64,000 bases of DNA from GAS188 sp963794475. GTDB taxonomy: Bacteria; Pseudomonadota; Alphaproteobacteria; Rhizobiales; Beijerinckiaceae. The stretch's first letter is position 1; every line of letters starts with the position of its first letter. Of this stretch, positions 1 through 9,854 are shown in pieces. A program made the position numbers and the translations under genes. The stretch spans positions 1-64,000 of the forward strand of contig CAWCDW010000006.1 in NCBI GenBank assembly GCA_963794475.1, written 5' to 3'. The notes under the pieces were generated by a model, which made no database searches, was not told the DNA's origin, and saw only the letters and a list, made by a program, of their open reading frames with translations.

Positions 1-145
1 AGCCAGGGATTAATTTTTCTTCACCGCGTTCGTAATTTTCGGCGTAAACTGCGTCGCTGTCCGTCGGGTTCCCCGAGATTTGCTTATGGGTCGCACTGTG
101 GACGCCGCGGGCGACATGATCGTCAATTTCACCGCCAGCAGTGCT

Positions 146-979
146 AGGTTTAATCGACATTCAGGATTTACACGGGCCAAGATGCGTGAATTCATGGGAC
201 TTCAGATTTTTTGATCTGGGGTCGTGGCGATGGTCAAACGGTATGAAATTGTCGGACCGGCAATGGGGGCAGATTGCTGACCTATCACCTGGAAGGGCGG
301 GCGATCCTGGGCGCACAGGCGTCGATAACAGGCTTTTCGTCCATGCGGTCCTATGGGTCCTCCGCTCTGGCGCGCACTGGCACGACCTGCCGACGCGGTA
401 TAGTAAATACAAGTCGGTCCATAAGCGCTTCACGCGCTGGGCCCAAGCCGGCGTCTGGGAGCGTGTCTTCGCCGCGCTCATCAAGGATCCTGGCAACGAG
501 TATGTCATGCTGGACACCACACTGGTTCGCGCCCACAAAGCAGGCAGCGACGGGAAAAGGGGGGCCCCAAAACCAGGCTCTGGGGCGTTTACGAGGAGGA
601 TTGACGACCAAAATTCACATGCTGGCCGACGCGCTCGGCCGGCCGCTACGCATCCTGCTGACCGGCGGCGAAGTGCACGACAGCAAAACCGCACTCGCCT
701 TGCTTGGGAACGTCGACGCACAGGGGGTCATCGCCGACAAAGCCTATGACAGCAATGGCATTCGCAACGCGATTGTCGCCGAGGGCATGGCTTCCGTCAT
801 CCCTCAGCTCACGGACAAGCCAAATCCCGCACGACGTTGCCCTCTACAAAATCAGAAACCGTATCGAACGCTGCTTTAACAAGCTCAAACATTTTCGACG
901 CGTCGCAACACGGTTTGACCGGCGAGCCATCTATTTCCTCGCCTTCGTCCATTGGTCACGATGAATGTCGATTCAGCCT
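146..979. mobile_element. IS5-family (IS427-like) insertion sequence, decayed
   Basis: A broken transposase gene sits between inverted repeats. The core AATCGACATTCA lies at 152-163 and its exact reverse complement at 962-973. Extending outward to 146 and 979 gives 18-bp ends with two mismatches. The span of about 834 bp is normal for the IS427 group of the IS5 family. I could not identify a convincing target-site duplication. The element is probably immobile because its transposase reading frame is split. Confidence 0.75.
243..964 (+). pseudogene. IS5-family transposase, split by two frameshifts
   Basis: This would be the DDE transposase that cuts and joins the ends of the surrounding insertion sequence. 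The protein reads from MKLSDRQWGQI at 243 through LDTTLVRAHKAG, moves frame near 590-600 into LTTKIHMLADALGRP and GVIADKAYDSN, then moves again near 825 into IRNRIERCFNKLKHFRR, ending at 964. The motifs LDTT, DKAYDS and the R-x6-K helix give the DDE catalytic set. Some IS427-group elements use a programmed frameshift between two ORFs, so the first shift could be natural. The second, before the last catalytic segment, looks like decay or a sequencing error. Confidence 0.8.
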
Positions 980-1694
980 GCGGATTATTACATGGTCGTG
1001 GCTTCCGGCTCCTCGAGCTTCGGATCGCCAACGCTTTATCAATCGTGCACGAGAGCGCCCACACCTCGGGCGCCCGCAATTGAAGAACAACTGGACGCCG
1101 ATTGCCGATCCCAACAAATCCGAACGGATGCTGGATTTCGCACGAGTATGTCACTAGTAGAGCGGCATCACATCCCAGCGGGCTGAGCGTCTGGTCGGAC
1201 ACTGTCACGGCGCGAGTAAATGTCACCCCCTCGGCACTTCTGCCCGTTCCCATGGTGACCTCGATTGACGACCTCCGGCACTGGGATCGGCAGCGGCAGT
1301 GGCGATGACTGGCCGCCAACAGTCTGATCACAAATGATAGTGGAAGTGCTCGATGACGAACTTGTAAGTGCAGCGCAGTAGCGCAGTTTGCGGTTAAATG
1401 GGAGCCGCTGCAGGGAGAAAACGCAAGAGAGGAAAGAGATCTCAAAAAAGCGTTTGATTGCTTGGCGCCGACGATACTCGAGGGAACCATCCCGTGCGCC
1501 TCCACGCCTTCGGCAAGGTAACCATAGGTGAACCCCCGGCAACCAAGTCGGCCTTGTTCAATCTCAAGCAAGGGCTTGAGATTGAGGCAGCCGGAGCCTG
1601 AACTGCTTTGCTGGGCCTCGAAAACATGCGGTCGCATCCCACGTCAAGCTTGCACGCGATCTTGCGCGTGCGGAGGGCTTCATGGCCGCTCATT
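980..1694. other. Intergenic stretch without a recognisable gene
   Basis: About 700 bp between the insertion sequence and the HNH gene. Open frames exist on both strands, including one of 250 codons on the minus strand that also covers the 3' end of the transposase. None shows a recognisable domain or plausible protein composition. It may be degraded DNA next to the mobile elements. Confidence 0.5.
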
Positions 1695-2165
1695 TCACCT
1701 CGGCGAATTTTGCTCGGCGGCAGCTTCCACCCTTCTACGGGGTCGAGCTTCTTCTCTGTGGGCACCCCGGGCCCCCTTAGGCTCTGCCCCCTTCATTTTC
1801 TTTTTCATCTTTTGCCATTGGCCCTTGGAAGGGACTGGCCGGCCCGGAATTTTATCGCGCATGCGCTCCAAGAAATCCTGATGGTCGGATGCCAATCGCT
1901 TCGCCTTTGCGATTTGCTTAAGATCTCGTGGGGTCTTCCGCTGGTGACAGGTTCTGCAGAGCGCGGCCAAGCGTTCAGGATCGTTGGCATCATCGTCTTG
2001 CCCGCGCAGCCCTAAGGGCGGCCTATGGTCGAAGACAATGTGCGCCAGCATGAGGCGCGTGCCGCAGTCAAAACAGCGACCGTTCTGCCTCAGCATGATT
2101 CGGGCGCGGAGCAGCGCGGGCAGATAGCGTCGCCGGCATTGTTGAAAGGTGGATTTCCGCAGCAT
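1695..2165 (-). CDS. HNH endonuclease, module 1
   Basis: A 156-residue HNH-type nuclease, expected to cut DNA with a metal bound in its beta-beta-alpha fold. Visible parts are a first zinc knuckle CFDC (residues 31-34), the DHRPPL segment (46-51) with the catalytic His, the conserved Asn of NDPERLAALC (61-70) and a second knuckle C70/C73. The basic tail is lysine- and arginine-rich. It is the last gene of the minus-strand set ERF-YqaJ-HNH and starts just after the ERF C-terminal frame ends. A 157-residue paralogue lies at 43237-43710; the two agree closely up to about residue 117 and diverge in the tail. Small HNH proteins like this are common in phages and integrative elements. Confidence 0.85.
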   Translation of the reverse strand: MLRKSTFQQCRRRYLPALLRARIMLRQNGRCFDCGTRLMLAHIVFDHRPPLGLRGQDDDANDPERLAALCRTCHQRKTPRDLKQIAKAKRLASDHQDFLERMRDKIPGRPVPSKGQWQKMKKKMKGAEPKGARGAHREEARPRRRVEAAAEQNSPR

Positions 2166-2176
2166 GGGTCACCCGC

Positions 2177-3086
2177 CTAACTCGGCGATGCCGGACCCTT
2201 TGGGGCTTCGGTTGCGTTGAGCTGGGGCTCGAATGGGATGAGGAGTTCAGGGTCCACACCGATCGTGGCCGCTCTTTCCAAAAAAGCGGTAGCAATTCTG
2301 TCACGCGTTGCTGGATCAAGCCCATTACGGAAGGGCATCTTCAGCGCCGCCCATCGCAGCAGCGCGTCAGCATCGTGGATCGAGGCCAGATCAGCAAAGG
2401 GATCGCTTGTTCGCGCTGAGACGAGCCTGCCTAAAGATCTCCGAGGCGATCGCCGCCTGGCCCGCGGTGGCTCTTCCCTCCTGACCTCTTCACCGCTCGA
2501 GGCTCGCAGTATCCAGCAAGTAGCCAGGATTGCCGGTTGCGCCCTCATGTTCGTGTTGAGCAATTTCGGCGGCGAATTCGTCCGGCAGGGAATTGGCCGC
2601 AGCGACCTTCCGCGATTGGTCGGCCATCTGGCTTCCTGAATGCGGCTTGTCTTTTGTTTCGAGAGGCGGCGCGTCGAGGTCGTCCTCGCCCGCCAAGCCA
2701 ACCATGGTGAAAAGGCAATAGCGGCGCGCATAGGTCAGCGCCGCGCCCATCAGCTTCGGGTGTCCCATATCGGTGATGTGGCATACGGGCCAAGTTCCGC
2801 TGATCCATTCGCCTGAGGAATGCGCAATCATCGTCGTTAAAAGCACGAGACCGCGATCGGCATCGATACGAGTCGTCTGGATGATCGCAAGCTCGTATTT
2901 ACCCAGAGTCTTGCGCAAGATGTCGAGCCCCGCTGACAAAGGTGCATACCGATAACTGAACGGCCCCATCCCGTTTCGCCCCCGCTCGAGCACAGCGGTC
3001 AGGCTCTTCGGCGGATTCACAAGCTCCGCCTGCGCCTTCGCCATTGCCGCTGCGAGCTCGGAGATCGAGTCACTGGAGGCTTGCAT
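2177..3086 (-). pseudogene. ERF-family single-strand annealing protein, module 1, probably frameshifted
   Basis: ERF proteins anneal complementary single-stranded DNA in phage recombination. The N-terminal domain is clear: YRYAPL, HSSGEW, GAALTYARRY and EDDLDAP are family hallmarks. That frame stops at 2490. A second frame then runs to 2177 with HDADALLRWAALKMP and GVDPELLIPFE, and an equivalent segment follows the ERF domain in module 2. I read this as one protein of roughly 300 residues broken near 2500. It could instead be two proteins. The start at 3086 (MQASSDS) overlaps the end of the exonuclease gene by 17 bases, matching module 2 and implying translational coupling. Confidence 0.7.
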
Positions 3087-3897
3087 AATCTCCTCCATTC
3101 GCCACAAGGTCGAAGCTGATGGCGCCTGACTTCGAGCGCTTGGCTCTCACGCCATGACCAAAAGCCTCGCGCGCGTCCTCAGGCATGAGCATTTTCAGTT
3201 CAGCCTTTGCCTCCTCATGCTCGGCATGAGCCGCCCGGGTTCGCGCGAAGGTTACGGCATGTTCGCCCCAAGCATTTGACCCGCTCATGTCGATGACGCG
3301 CACCATCGGAAGCTTGGCCCTGGGGGGCTCAGCCCCGTAGACATGGGGCACCTCACCTGTGCGCACGCACCGCCAGAAGATGCGCTCGACCTGCAAAAGA
3401 ACTGTCTGATAGACCGGGTCTGCATCAACTTCGATCGAGACCCATTTACCGCCTCCCGTTACGATCGACAGAAAGGCCCTGCGTGCTCCTGTCACGAGCA
3501 TATTGTGCTGCAGCTGAGGCATGTGCTTTTCGGCAGCGCTTTCTTCCGAGAAGTGCCAAGGGAGCATGAATTTCGCCTCAAAGACCGCGCCCTCTTCCTT
3601 GACCGCCCCATCGAGGGTCGCGGCCATCCACTCGAGCTTAGGATGCCGGACGAATTTCTGTACGTGCTCGAGCTCACGCGCCGTCTCGCGCTCGAACCAG
3701 CGCCGGTTAAGCTGTTCCGTCGCGACCCCGAGCTGAACCAGGAGGTTAGTCGAGAGGTCCTCAGGTTCAATTTCGCCGCGCTTCTCCCGCCAGAGCCGAA
3801 TAAGGGCAGCCTCGTCGCCACCCATGATCGTTTTGGCATCCGAGCCGCCGACGTAGGACGTCCGAGCAAAGTTGTTCCGGTCATAGAATTCTATCAT
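3070..3897 (-). CDS. YqaJ-type exonuclease, module 1
   Basis: A 275-residue protein of the YqaJ/lambda-exonuclease fold, which degrades one strand of double-stranded DNA ends to make substrate for an annealing protein. Visible signatures are GGSDAKTIMG near the N-terminus, TLDG with Asp96, FEAKF with Glu107 and Lys109 (the D...E-x-K metal site), and the PQLQHNML helix (127-134). The frame is intact. It is the first gene of the minus-strand set and is divergent from the HTH gene at 4014. The paralogue at 44605-45432 has exactly the same length and about 80% identical residues by eye. Exonuclease, annealing protein and HNH nuclease together look like a Red-type recombination unit. Confidence 0.85.
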   Translation of the reverse strand: MIEFYDRNNFARTSYVGGSDAKTIMGGDEAALIRLWREKRGEIEPEDLSTNLLVQLGVATEQLNRRWFERETARELEHVQKFVRHPKLEWMAATLDGAVKEEGAVFEAKFMLPWHFSEESAAEKHMPQLQHNMLVTGARRAFLSIVTGGGKWVSIEVDADPVYQTVLLQVERIFWRCVRTGEVPHVYGAEPPRAKLPMVRVIDMSGSNAWGEHAVTFARTRAAHAEHEEAKAELKMLMPEDAREAFGHGVRAKRSKSGAISFDLVANGGDYASLQ

Positions 3898-3995
3898 GAT
3901 TTATGGCCCATCTGTTCAATGCATTTTAATTCGCTTTGCGGAAACGCTCATGGAAGCGGAACTTTGGATCAGCCACCTCCCAAGGACCGTTCAAA

Positions 3996-4012
3996 TCAAC
4001 GAAATTCATTGA
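3996..4012. promoter_or_regulatory. Operator dyad 1 upstream of the module 1 HTH gene
   Basis: The sequence TCAACGAAATTCATTGA has 7-bp arms around a 3-bp spacer with one mismatch. It ends two bases before the ATG at 4014, so a bound protein would cover the ribosome-binding region. Its centre is 38 bp from a second dyad inside the gene, and the same pair occurs in module 2. It is most likely an autorepression site for the HTH protein. It lies between divergent genes and could also affect the exonuclease promoter. Confidence 0.6.
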
Positions 4013-4013
4013 T

Positions 4014-4301
4014 ATGAAATATCGAGAACCAAGTCAACGAAAATCGTTGATCTCTCTGACGCCCGCCCAGGTGAGGGCTGGTCGCGCTCTCTTGAATATT
4101 TCTCAAATCAAATTGGCACAGCTTGCCGATCTTGGGGTGTCCACAGTGGTTGATTTTGAGAAATCGCGCAGGAGAGTTTCCGATGCTGCGCTCGAGGCTA
4201 TGCGCGCTGCCTTACAATCAGCAGGGGTGATCTTTGTTAGCGAAAATGGCGAGGGTCCGGGAGTTCGCCTAAAGAAGCGCGTTCGGTCGAAGAGATCATG
4301 A
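4014..4301 (+). CDS. XRE-like HTH regulator, module 1
   Basis: A 95-residue helix-turn-helix DNA-binding protein. The segment RAGRALLNISQIKLAQLADL followed by GVSTVVDFEKSRRRVS is the HTH, and the tail FVSENGEGPGVRLKK is typical of small rhizobial XRE-like regulators. A longer frame opens at 3936, but the ATG at 4014 is preferred because the paralogue at 45553 aligns from the same methionine and a dyad sits just upstream. It is divergent from the recombination genes, the usual place for a phage-type repressor. A second dyad lies over codons 7-13, which points to autoregulation. Confidence 0.82.
   Translation: MKYREPSQRKSLISLTPAQVRAGRALLNISQIKLAQLADLGVSTVVDFEKSRRRVSDAALEAMRAALQSAGVIFVSENGEGPGVRLKKRVRSKRS
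4034..4050. promoter_or_regulatory. Operator dyad 2 inside the module 1 HTH gene
   Basis: TCAACGAAAATCGTTGA is a perfect inverted repeat with 7-bp arms and a 3-bp spacer. It lies over codons 7-13 of the HTH gene, so the bases both encode protein and form the dyad. The paralogue has an equivalent dyad at the same offset with different arm bases that still pair except at one position. Confidence 0.6.
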
Positions 4302-4504
4302 TCCTTGCGAAAGATGTGCGCATTTGACTGATCGGCGCGCCCTCGCCAATCAGCTATTTGGCGAAGATCACTTTGCCGCACCCCGGGCGCGTCGTGCCCT
4401 CTCCCGCGGGCCAACCGCATGGCGGAAGCGCGGGCCAGTATGCGCGCGGGGGAAATCCGATCGTTGCTTGACGAGCTCATATAAAACTTGTAGTCAGACT
4501 TTTG

Positions 4505-5146
4505 ATGTTCCGACTGAAGCGCAACCAAATCGAGGAAGCAACTTCTTACGTGCTGGAACCGCAAGCTCGGACGCCATCAACGGTCGTTCGCACACGGGTA
4601 AAGCGTCTCCTTGATATCGATCGTGAGCTCGGGCGAGAAGTGAACGATCCAGAGCTTGCCAGCTACGCCTTCTACAGTGTCGAGCCGCCGGGCAGTGGCG
4701 TCGAAGTGCGGTTCTCAGAGTATGAAGCCTTCGCGCTTTTGGTGGGCCTCATGCTGATGGGCCACGGCTGGCCGCAGAGCTTCGCCGTCGCCGTGCTGCG
4801 TCGCGTAAGGCGCGAGCTGGAAAGAGAGCATAAGCGCGTTCTCCAAATCGATCGCAAATGGCTGTTTGATGCAAAGGCAATCGGCGAAGAGGCTCGTGCA
4901 GGTGCCATGGCTGTGTCGAACAGAGATCCTGTCTTCCTTTCCATCGTGTCCCGTTCGCCGGGCGCAATGGATCAGCAGCAGGCTCCGGAGGCCTGTGCGG
5001 TGAGCCGAGGACAAGATGAGGCGTTTAGGTTTGTGCGGGAAGCGACGCGCGGTCCCTACACCATGTTCGAGCTTACCACCTTAGCGCATCAATTCTCGGA
5101 TGCCTTGGCGAAAACAACGCCGCGCCAGAGGGGCCGCAGTCGATAA
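4505..5146 (+). CDS. Hypothetical protein of module 1
   Basis: I do not recognise a named family in this 213-residue protein. It has a basic N-terminal part (RLKRNQIEEATSYVLEP, then RTRVKRLLDIDREL), a central helical segment with EYEAFALLVGLMLMGHGW and RRVRRELEREHKRV, and a polar C-terminus. There is no signal peptide or clear membrane helix. It follows the HTH gene on the same strand. Module 2 has no counterpart: its corresponding space holds a decayed second HTH gene. The ATG at 4505 is preferred to the overlapping TTG at 4502. The frame is uninterrupted and looks protein-like. Confidence 0.6.
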   Translation: MFRLKRNQIEEATSYVLEPQARTPSTVVRTRVKRLLDIDRELGREVNDPELASYAFYSVEPPGSGVEVRFSEYEAFALLVGLMLMGHGWPQSFAVAVLRRVRRELEREHKRVLQIDRKWLFDAKAIGEEARAGAMAVSNRDPVFLSIVSRSPGAMDQQQAPEACAVSRGQDEAFRFVREATRGPYTMFELTTLAHQFSDALAKTTPRQRGRSR

Positions 5147-5302
5147 CGCTCCAGTTCAAGGCGCGTAACACTTCAACCCAGGATTCACAACAATGACCCA
5201 CCAACAAAATCGATATCGCGTAAAGAAACCTGAATCCAGACTTTTAAAGCGCGCCGGCGCTGGGGAAACTTCGCCTGGTCAACTCGCTTGGAGGTCACCT
5301 CC

Positions 5303-5990
5303 ATGAACCCTCACAATTGTTCCGTTCCCGAGCCTGCAAGGACCCACGTTACGCCCGCTAATGCTCAGAAAAAGCCCGCTGTACCGCAAGAAATCCGCGT
5401 GCTTTTAGGGCCGAGTTGGCTGGTTGAAGGGGAAGATGCGCACGCTATGAAGATCTACTTGCGGCAGTTGCCTCCGCCGTAAAACCCACGGACCCGGTAG
5501 ATTGGCTGTTGCTCAAGGATTTTGTGGACCTGACCTGGGAGATTCAACGCAATCGGCGCAATCGAGAAAGCCTCATGCGAACGGGTCGTCGCGCTGCGAT
5601 GGAGAGCGTTTTAGCATTAATTGTGCCTGCGCATGGGCCTTCAAAGCTCACCGCCGATCAGATCAGTTTCCTCGCATTTGATTGGTTCAGCGGGGACAAG
5701 GAGGCTGTTAAACAAGTTGAAGCATTGCTCGGCCGGTTGGCCTTTCAAATTCAGATGTTACCGCGCAAACCCTCTCTACCAACGCCCAGGAATTCGCTAG
5801 GCTGGACGCACGTGACGAACTTTATCAAAGTCGCCGAAATTCGCTGCTGAAGCAAATCGAACGCCGGCGTGCCGGCTGGGCGAAGCAGATTAGGCGCGCG
5901 AGTGAAACCGTCATTGACGCGGATTTCGAGGAATCACATCCCCGGCACTTGGCCCGCCAAACAAGCGACGATGTCGTCGGAGATGACTAG
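5303..5990 (+). pseudogene. Hypothetical module protein, two frameshifts (copy 1)
   Basis: The intact paralogue at 46207-46881 shows what this gene was. The reading starts at 5303 behind GGAGG with RVLLGPSWLVEGED, shifts near 5445 into DPVDWLLLKDFVDLTWEIQR, and shifts again near 5745 into SLLKQIERRRAGWAKQIRR, ending at 5990. Each part matches the paralogue in order, so this is one gene with two single-base indels. Function is unknown. The protein is soluble, charged and probably helical. Its end overlaps the start of the next gene by a few bases, as in module 2. Confidence 0.7.
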
Positions 5991-6558
5991 CTCGAGGCAA
6001 CGGGAGGCCAATCGTCGCAATGCGAGGCGCAGCACAGGACCTCGCACCTCGGCTGGAAAAGCGGCGTCCCGCTTGAATGCACGCTGGCACGGCTTGGCAA
6101 CACCGCTGGAACGGGAGCCCGGCGTAAGCCCGGAGATTGAGCAACTTGCGGTCGAAATTGCAGGAGGCAGATGTGAACTTATAGACCTTGCTCGCCGGGT
6201 CGCAGAAGCCGAGCTCGAATTGCGGCGTGTCCGGCGGGCACGATTGCTGCTCGCCAAATTTCCCCCGCAACCCGCCTATAGTCCAAAGATGATCGAATCT
6301 CCCAACGCTAGGTTGTTCGAGAGGGCGCTGGGACTGATTGTTCGCCGAAAAAAGAATAACTCGCTCGAGGATCTTCGTCGCCTTGTCGATGGTTGGGATC
6401 CCGACGCGCACCACCATATCTGGGTCCCCAGAAGGAGGCATCTCCCAGAGTTGGATCCCAGCGATTTCCTTGAACGTTATGAGGAACGCGCCCGGTCAAG
6501 ACGGAAATTCGCGATCAGGGATTTTGATCGAGCTCGCCTGGATCCTCGAGAGGATTAA
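5983..6558 (+). CDS. Hypothetical protein with N-terminal basic STGPRT motif, module 1
   Basis: A 191-residue protein starting MTSSRQREANRRNARRSTG, followed by PRTSAGKAASRLNARWHGLA. This arginine- and asparagine-rich opening is a recurring signature of uncharacterised proteobacterial proteins. I know no assigned function; the composition suggests nucleic-acid binding. A helical middle (LARRVAEAELELRRVRRARL) follows. The end FAIRDFDRA is shared with the 135-residue paralogue at 46878, which lacks about 55 residues in the middle. The ATG at 5983 overlaps the preceding gene, and the paralogue starts at the same residue. Confidence 0.65.
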   Translation: MTSSRQREANRRNARRSTGPRTSAGKAASRLNARWHGLATPLEREPGVSPEIEQLAVEIAGGRCELIDLARRVAEAELELRRVRRARLLLAKFPPQPAYSPKMIESPNARLFERALGLIVRRKKNNSLEDLRRLVDGWDPDAHHHIWVPRRRHLPELDPSDFLERYEERARSRRKFAIRDFDRARLDPRED

Positions 6559-6984
6559 AGACTGACACTTAAGTTTGCGCGTCCGGCAAGCCCCGCGCCG
6601 GCGGCACGCTTGAACCGGGCCCGGCGCGGCTGAAAGCTCGTGTGCCGCATTGGGTTCGTTCTGCCAAAATCGCAAAACCCGCGAGATGATGATCAGTGGC
6701 TGGTGAACCAAATCCTGAGGAAGCGCGTCTTTGGCTGCAACGAGCGATCGCGCAGGGTGTTCCGGGCGCCGAGTCCGACCTAGCGGATCTCACGCCGGCG
6801 GTCTTGCAGTAATCACATCAGCAATCCATTGGACATGCGGTGGTCCATTTTCTGGGGATGAAGCTTCAATTCATCTGGTCGTGATCTCGTGGGCTTTCCG
6901 CATATCCCCTTTTAATTCGCGACGGCGGACCCATTGACATAGGCGCTTGCCAGCCTTTGGAAGGAGGAGCTTGCCGCGACTTGG
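6559..6984. other. Intergenic end of module 1
   Basis: No gene is recognised here. The stretch contains a 20-bp motif at 6651-6670 that recurs in inverted orientation just after module 2. It may mark the edge of the duplicated unit. Confidence 0.45.
6651..6670 (-). repeat. 20-bp motif shared by both module ends (copy 1)
   Basis: Read on the minus strand this is ATTTTGGCAGAACGAACCCA. The identical 20 bases occur on the plus strand at 47322-47341. Each copy lies 40-95 bp after the last gene of its module. I believe similar motifs are dispersed in related alphaproteobacterial genomes, but I cannot verify that here. Confidence 0.6.
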
Positions 6985-7711
6985 AGAGATCGCAAGCATC
7001 GTTTCGAACTGATCCCATCGGGCGCCGCGCAGATGCAGGCCTATTTTGCCCTGCCCTCGAAACCAAATGGCTGTGGCATCGTTCTTGGCAGTTCCGTATG
7101 GGGCCTCAACTCCGATCTGAGGTCGGTCGCGGACGGCTAGGCAGCGTTGGGATACGCGGTGGTGGCGCCGAACCTCTTTTGGCGGCTGGAACCGGAGCAT
7201 GCCGTGGAATACGACTTCTCCAAATTCGATAGGATCGCAAAGTTCGCGGATATCGGATCGGATGACGAGGGGCTCGTCGACCTGCGCATCGCGAAGGACC
7301 GCATTGCTGGCACGCAGCGGCTGCTCGCGGGACCGGCGCCATGGGCTGGTGTTACGGGGGCCGGATCGTATGCCTGGCGGCGATCGAGGCAAGCTTCGAT
7401 CTCTGCGTCGGCATGTATCCGACCTGGCTAGAGAAGCATCTCTACATCGCGGAAAGACTGCTGCAGTCCGCTCAGCCTTCACTTGCCGGAGCTTGAACGC
7501 TTCGGCACCGTTCAGGACGCGGTAGAGCGATGCGTCGCCGCCTTCGGCAATCATCCGCAGGTGGAGTGCTTTCTTTACCCCGAGGTTGAGCACGGCTTCG
7601 ACTTCGCGCCTGCCCCATCCTTACGCCAATCACGCGGCCGCGCGGCTGTGCGACAACCGGGTGGCGCTCTCCCTCGATCGGGTGGTCATTCGCCGCGAAG
7701 CAATCCGGTAG
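6985..7711 (+). pseudogene. Dienelactone hydrolase-like gene, broken (copy 1)
   Basis: Fragments in several frames spell a dienelactone hydrolase. In order they are MQAYFALPSKPNGCGIVLGS, a TAG stop, GYAVVAPNLFWRLEPEH, the nucleophile loop MGWCYGG with its Cys, and the end EVEHGFDFAP with the catalytic His, then ARLCDN to a stop at 7709-7711. Such enzymes open lactone rings in catabolism of aromatic or related compounds. There are several indels and one in-frame stop. The true start is not clear; 6985 is approximate. It heads a same-strand series of catabolic genes, all disrupted. Confidence 0.65.
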
Positions 7712-7755
7712 CGTCCGGTGCGCAAACTTGGGCTTTCGGGGTAAAGCGAGGCGGC

Positions 7756-8682
7756 ATGGGAAAGGTAATCATCACGGCAGCGGTCAACGGCAACCGGATG
7801 CAGACGCCCGGAGCCGCCATCCCGGTGTCGCCAGACGAAATCGCGGAGGACGCGAAGCGGTGTTCCGAAGCGGGTGCGGCGGTCGTCCATTTTCACGCCC
7901 GAGACGTGAGGACTTGCCGCTCCACGGCAGAAGTCAGGGTGTTCGCAGACGCGATTGCTGGTATTCGGGCCCGCTGCCAAGCGCTGATCGAAACGACGAC
8001 GGGGATCGGCCCGAAGGTGGACCTTGATACGGGCAAGCCCCTCACCGACCCTGCCACCGGGCAGATGATGAGGCCTTCTGACGACGAGCGCTTGGCGTTG
8101 ATCGACATCGATCCGCCCAGGATCTCGGCTCCGTCGCAGCGGGCTCGCTCAACATGTACAACCCCGTTTACGCGACGCCATCCGTCTTCGCCAACACGCC
8201 TTATTACATCGCTGAAAGTGTAAAGCGGATGCTGCGTAAGCCGAATTTCGGCTTCCAGTTCGAGATGTTCGACCTCGGTTTCCTCGACAATGTCGCACGC
8301 TGGCGGACTGCGGACTGCTCGACATCAAAAAGCGGCGGTTCTGGTTGAACTACACCTCGGCTTCGGCGGTCTCGCAGCGAATGCGCGCAACCTCTGCATC
8401 ATTTCCGCCGAGGGCCTCATGCGCTTTCCCAAGATCCCATGGGGCGTGGTGACGCCCGCCGCCGAGCACTTCCCCATGGCAACCGTCGCGGCCGCGCTTG
8501 GCGCGGATGTGCTGCGCACGGGCTTCGAGGATGCGACCAACCTCCCGGACGGCTTTCGCCGGCCGGGACGAATGCGCGGCTCGTGGAAGCGTAGGTGGAA
8601 GATCGTCCACAGCGTTGGACGGGAGGGTGCGAGCCCCTCGGAGGCGCGCATCATGTTTCAATTCGGGCGGTTGAAGCCGTGA
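7756..8682 (+). pseudogene. BKACE (DUF849) beta-keto acid cleavage enzyme, broken
   Basis: BKACE enzymes split beta-keto acids using acetyl-CoA. The start MGKVIITAAVNG with GAAVVHFHARD is characteristic and holds the metal-binding HFHAR motif. Later pieces in other frames are AGSLNMYNPVYATPSVFA, FEMFDLGFLDNVARW, MRFPKIPWGVVTPA and the end VGREGASPSEARIM. At least three frame changes are needed. The length fits the family (about 300 residues). It follows the broken dienelactone hydrolase gene and precedes an LDH2-type dehydrogenase, consistent with a catabolic operon for a small acid whose identity is unknown. Confidence 0.7.
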
Positions 8683-8734
8683 CGCGCCAAGGGCCGCTCC
8701 GGTTGCTTTGCCGAAGCGTCTGAGCGCTTGCGGG

Positions 8735-9818
8735 CGGGCGCGCAGACGCGGAGCGCGTCCCTTATCATCGCCTTTATCGGGAGATGGCCCGCCTCTTCGG
8801 CGATCTGCGGATTTGAGCAAAAAGGACGCCGGAATTGGCGGCTGAAGGGCTTCTTTATCCCCAATTATGCGGTTCCGATTCTTCATGGTGCGGCGACGCT
8901 CCCGCTCTACATCAAGGGGCTGCTCGATCGCACTATCAAGCCGCGGCCAAAAGTGCGCACCAAACAACCGCGCGACGCTACATTGCTGATCGATGCCGAC
9001 CATGGGCTCGGTCTCGTGGAGAGCCGCAAGGCTATGGACCAAGTGATCGTCCTGGGGGCAAAAAGCCATGGTCTGGGGGCGGCTGCTGTCGCGCAACAGC
9101 AGTCATTTCGGGGCCGCCGGCTATTATGGCGACCTTGCGGCCCGACAAGGCCAGGATCGGTCTGGCCTTCAGCAACGCGGCTCCAGCGATCGCGCCGACC
9201 GGCGGCTCGACCCAGCTGCTCGGGCCCTAATCCGCTCAGCGCCGGCGCGCCCCTTGACGAGGGGGCGCCCATGGTCCTCGACATGGGGACCGCGGTGGTC
9301 GCCCGTTCGCGCATCCGCCAAATGCTGGCAAACGGCGAGACAACCATTCCCAACAGGTTGGGCCTTGGATGTGTCCAGGGAACCCGACGACCGATGCCGC
9401 AGCGGCGATTTCTGGCTCAGTGCTGCCGATCGGCGGGGCGAAAGGTTATGGTCTCGCTCTTGCTGATCGAGTTGCTGTGCAGCGCTCTTGCGGACGGAGA
9501 ACCGGGGGTTCGGCATCACTTACGAGAATGTAGTGCAAGCGACCGAGCGGCATCAGCCATTTCTTTCTAGCCATCGATCCGGAGGGGTTCGGCGGTCTTG
9601 CCGCCTTCAGGCGCCGGGCTCAGCATATCGCGTCCACAGTCGAGACGAGCCGGGCGGTCGAGGGGGGTCCCCCGCCCCGGCTACCGGGACGGCGAGCGAT
9701 AAAGGAACAGGCCGAGCGCAAGGCTCACGGAATTCCGATCGCCGCCAATCTCAAGGCCGCACTCATTCAATCGGCGACCATGCTGCAAACATACGCCGAT
9801 AAAGCCGTTGGAACCTGA
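8735..9818 (+). pseudogene. LDH2/malate-type dehydrogenase, broken
   Basis: Pieces of an LDH2-family NAD(P)-dependent 2-hydroxyacid dehydrogenase are spread over three frames: PLYIKGLLDRTIKPRPK, LLIDADHGLGL, NSSHFGAAGYYGDLA (active-site His), IGLAFSN, MVLDMGTAVVARSRIRQ, LLIELLCSALADGEPG and the end LQTYADKAVGT before a stop at 9816-9818. Many indels are required. The N-terminus is not well resolved. The next gene starts 36 bp further on, so this gene probably belonged to the same transcript as the Liv transporter. Confidence 0.65.
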
Positions 9819-9854
9819 GGACGGAAAGAAAGCCCGATAGACGGAGGAAACGCC

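Noticed and set aside
885..1637. 250-codon open frame on the minus strand
   Set aside because: It overlaps the transposase end and the insertion sequence border, has low-complexity Ser/Arg-rich composition and no domain; it is a GC-driven shadow frame.
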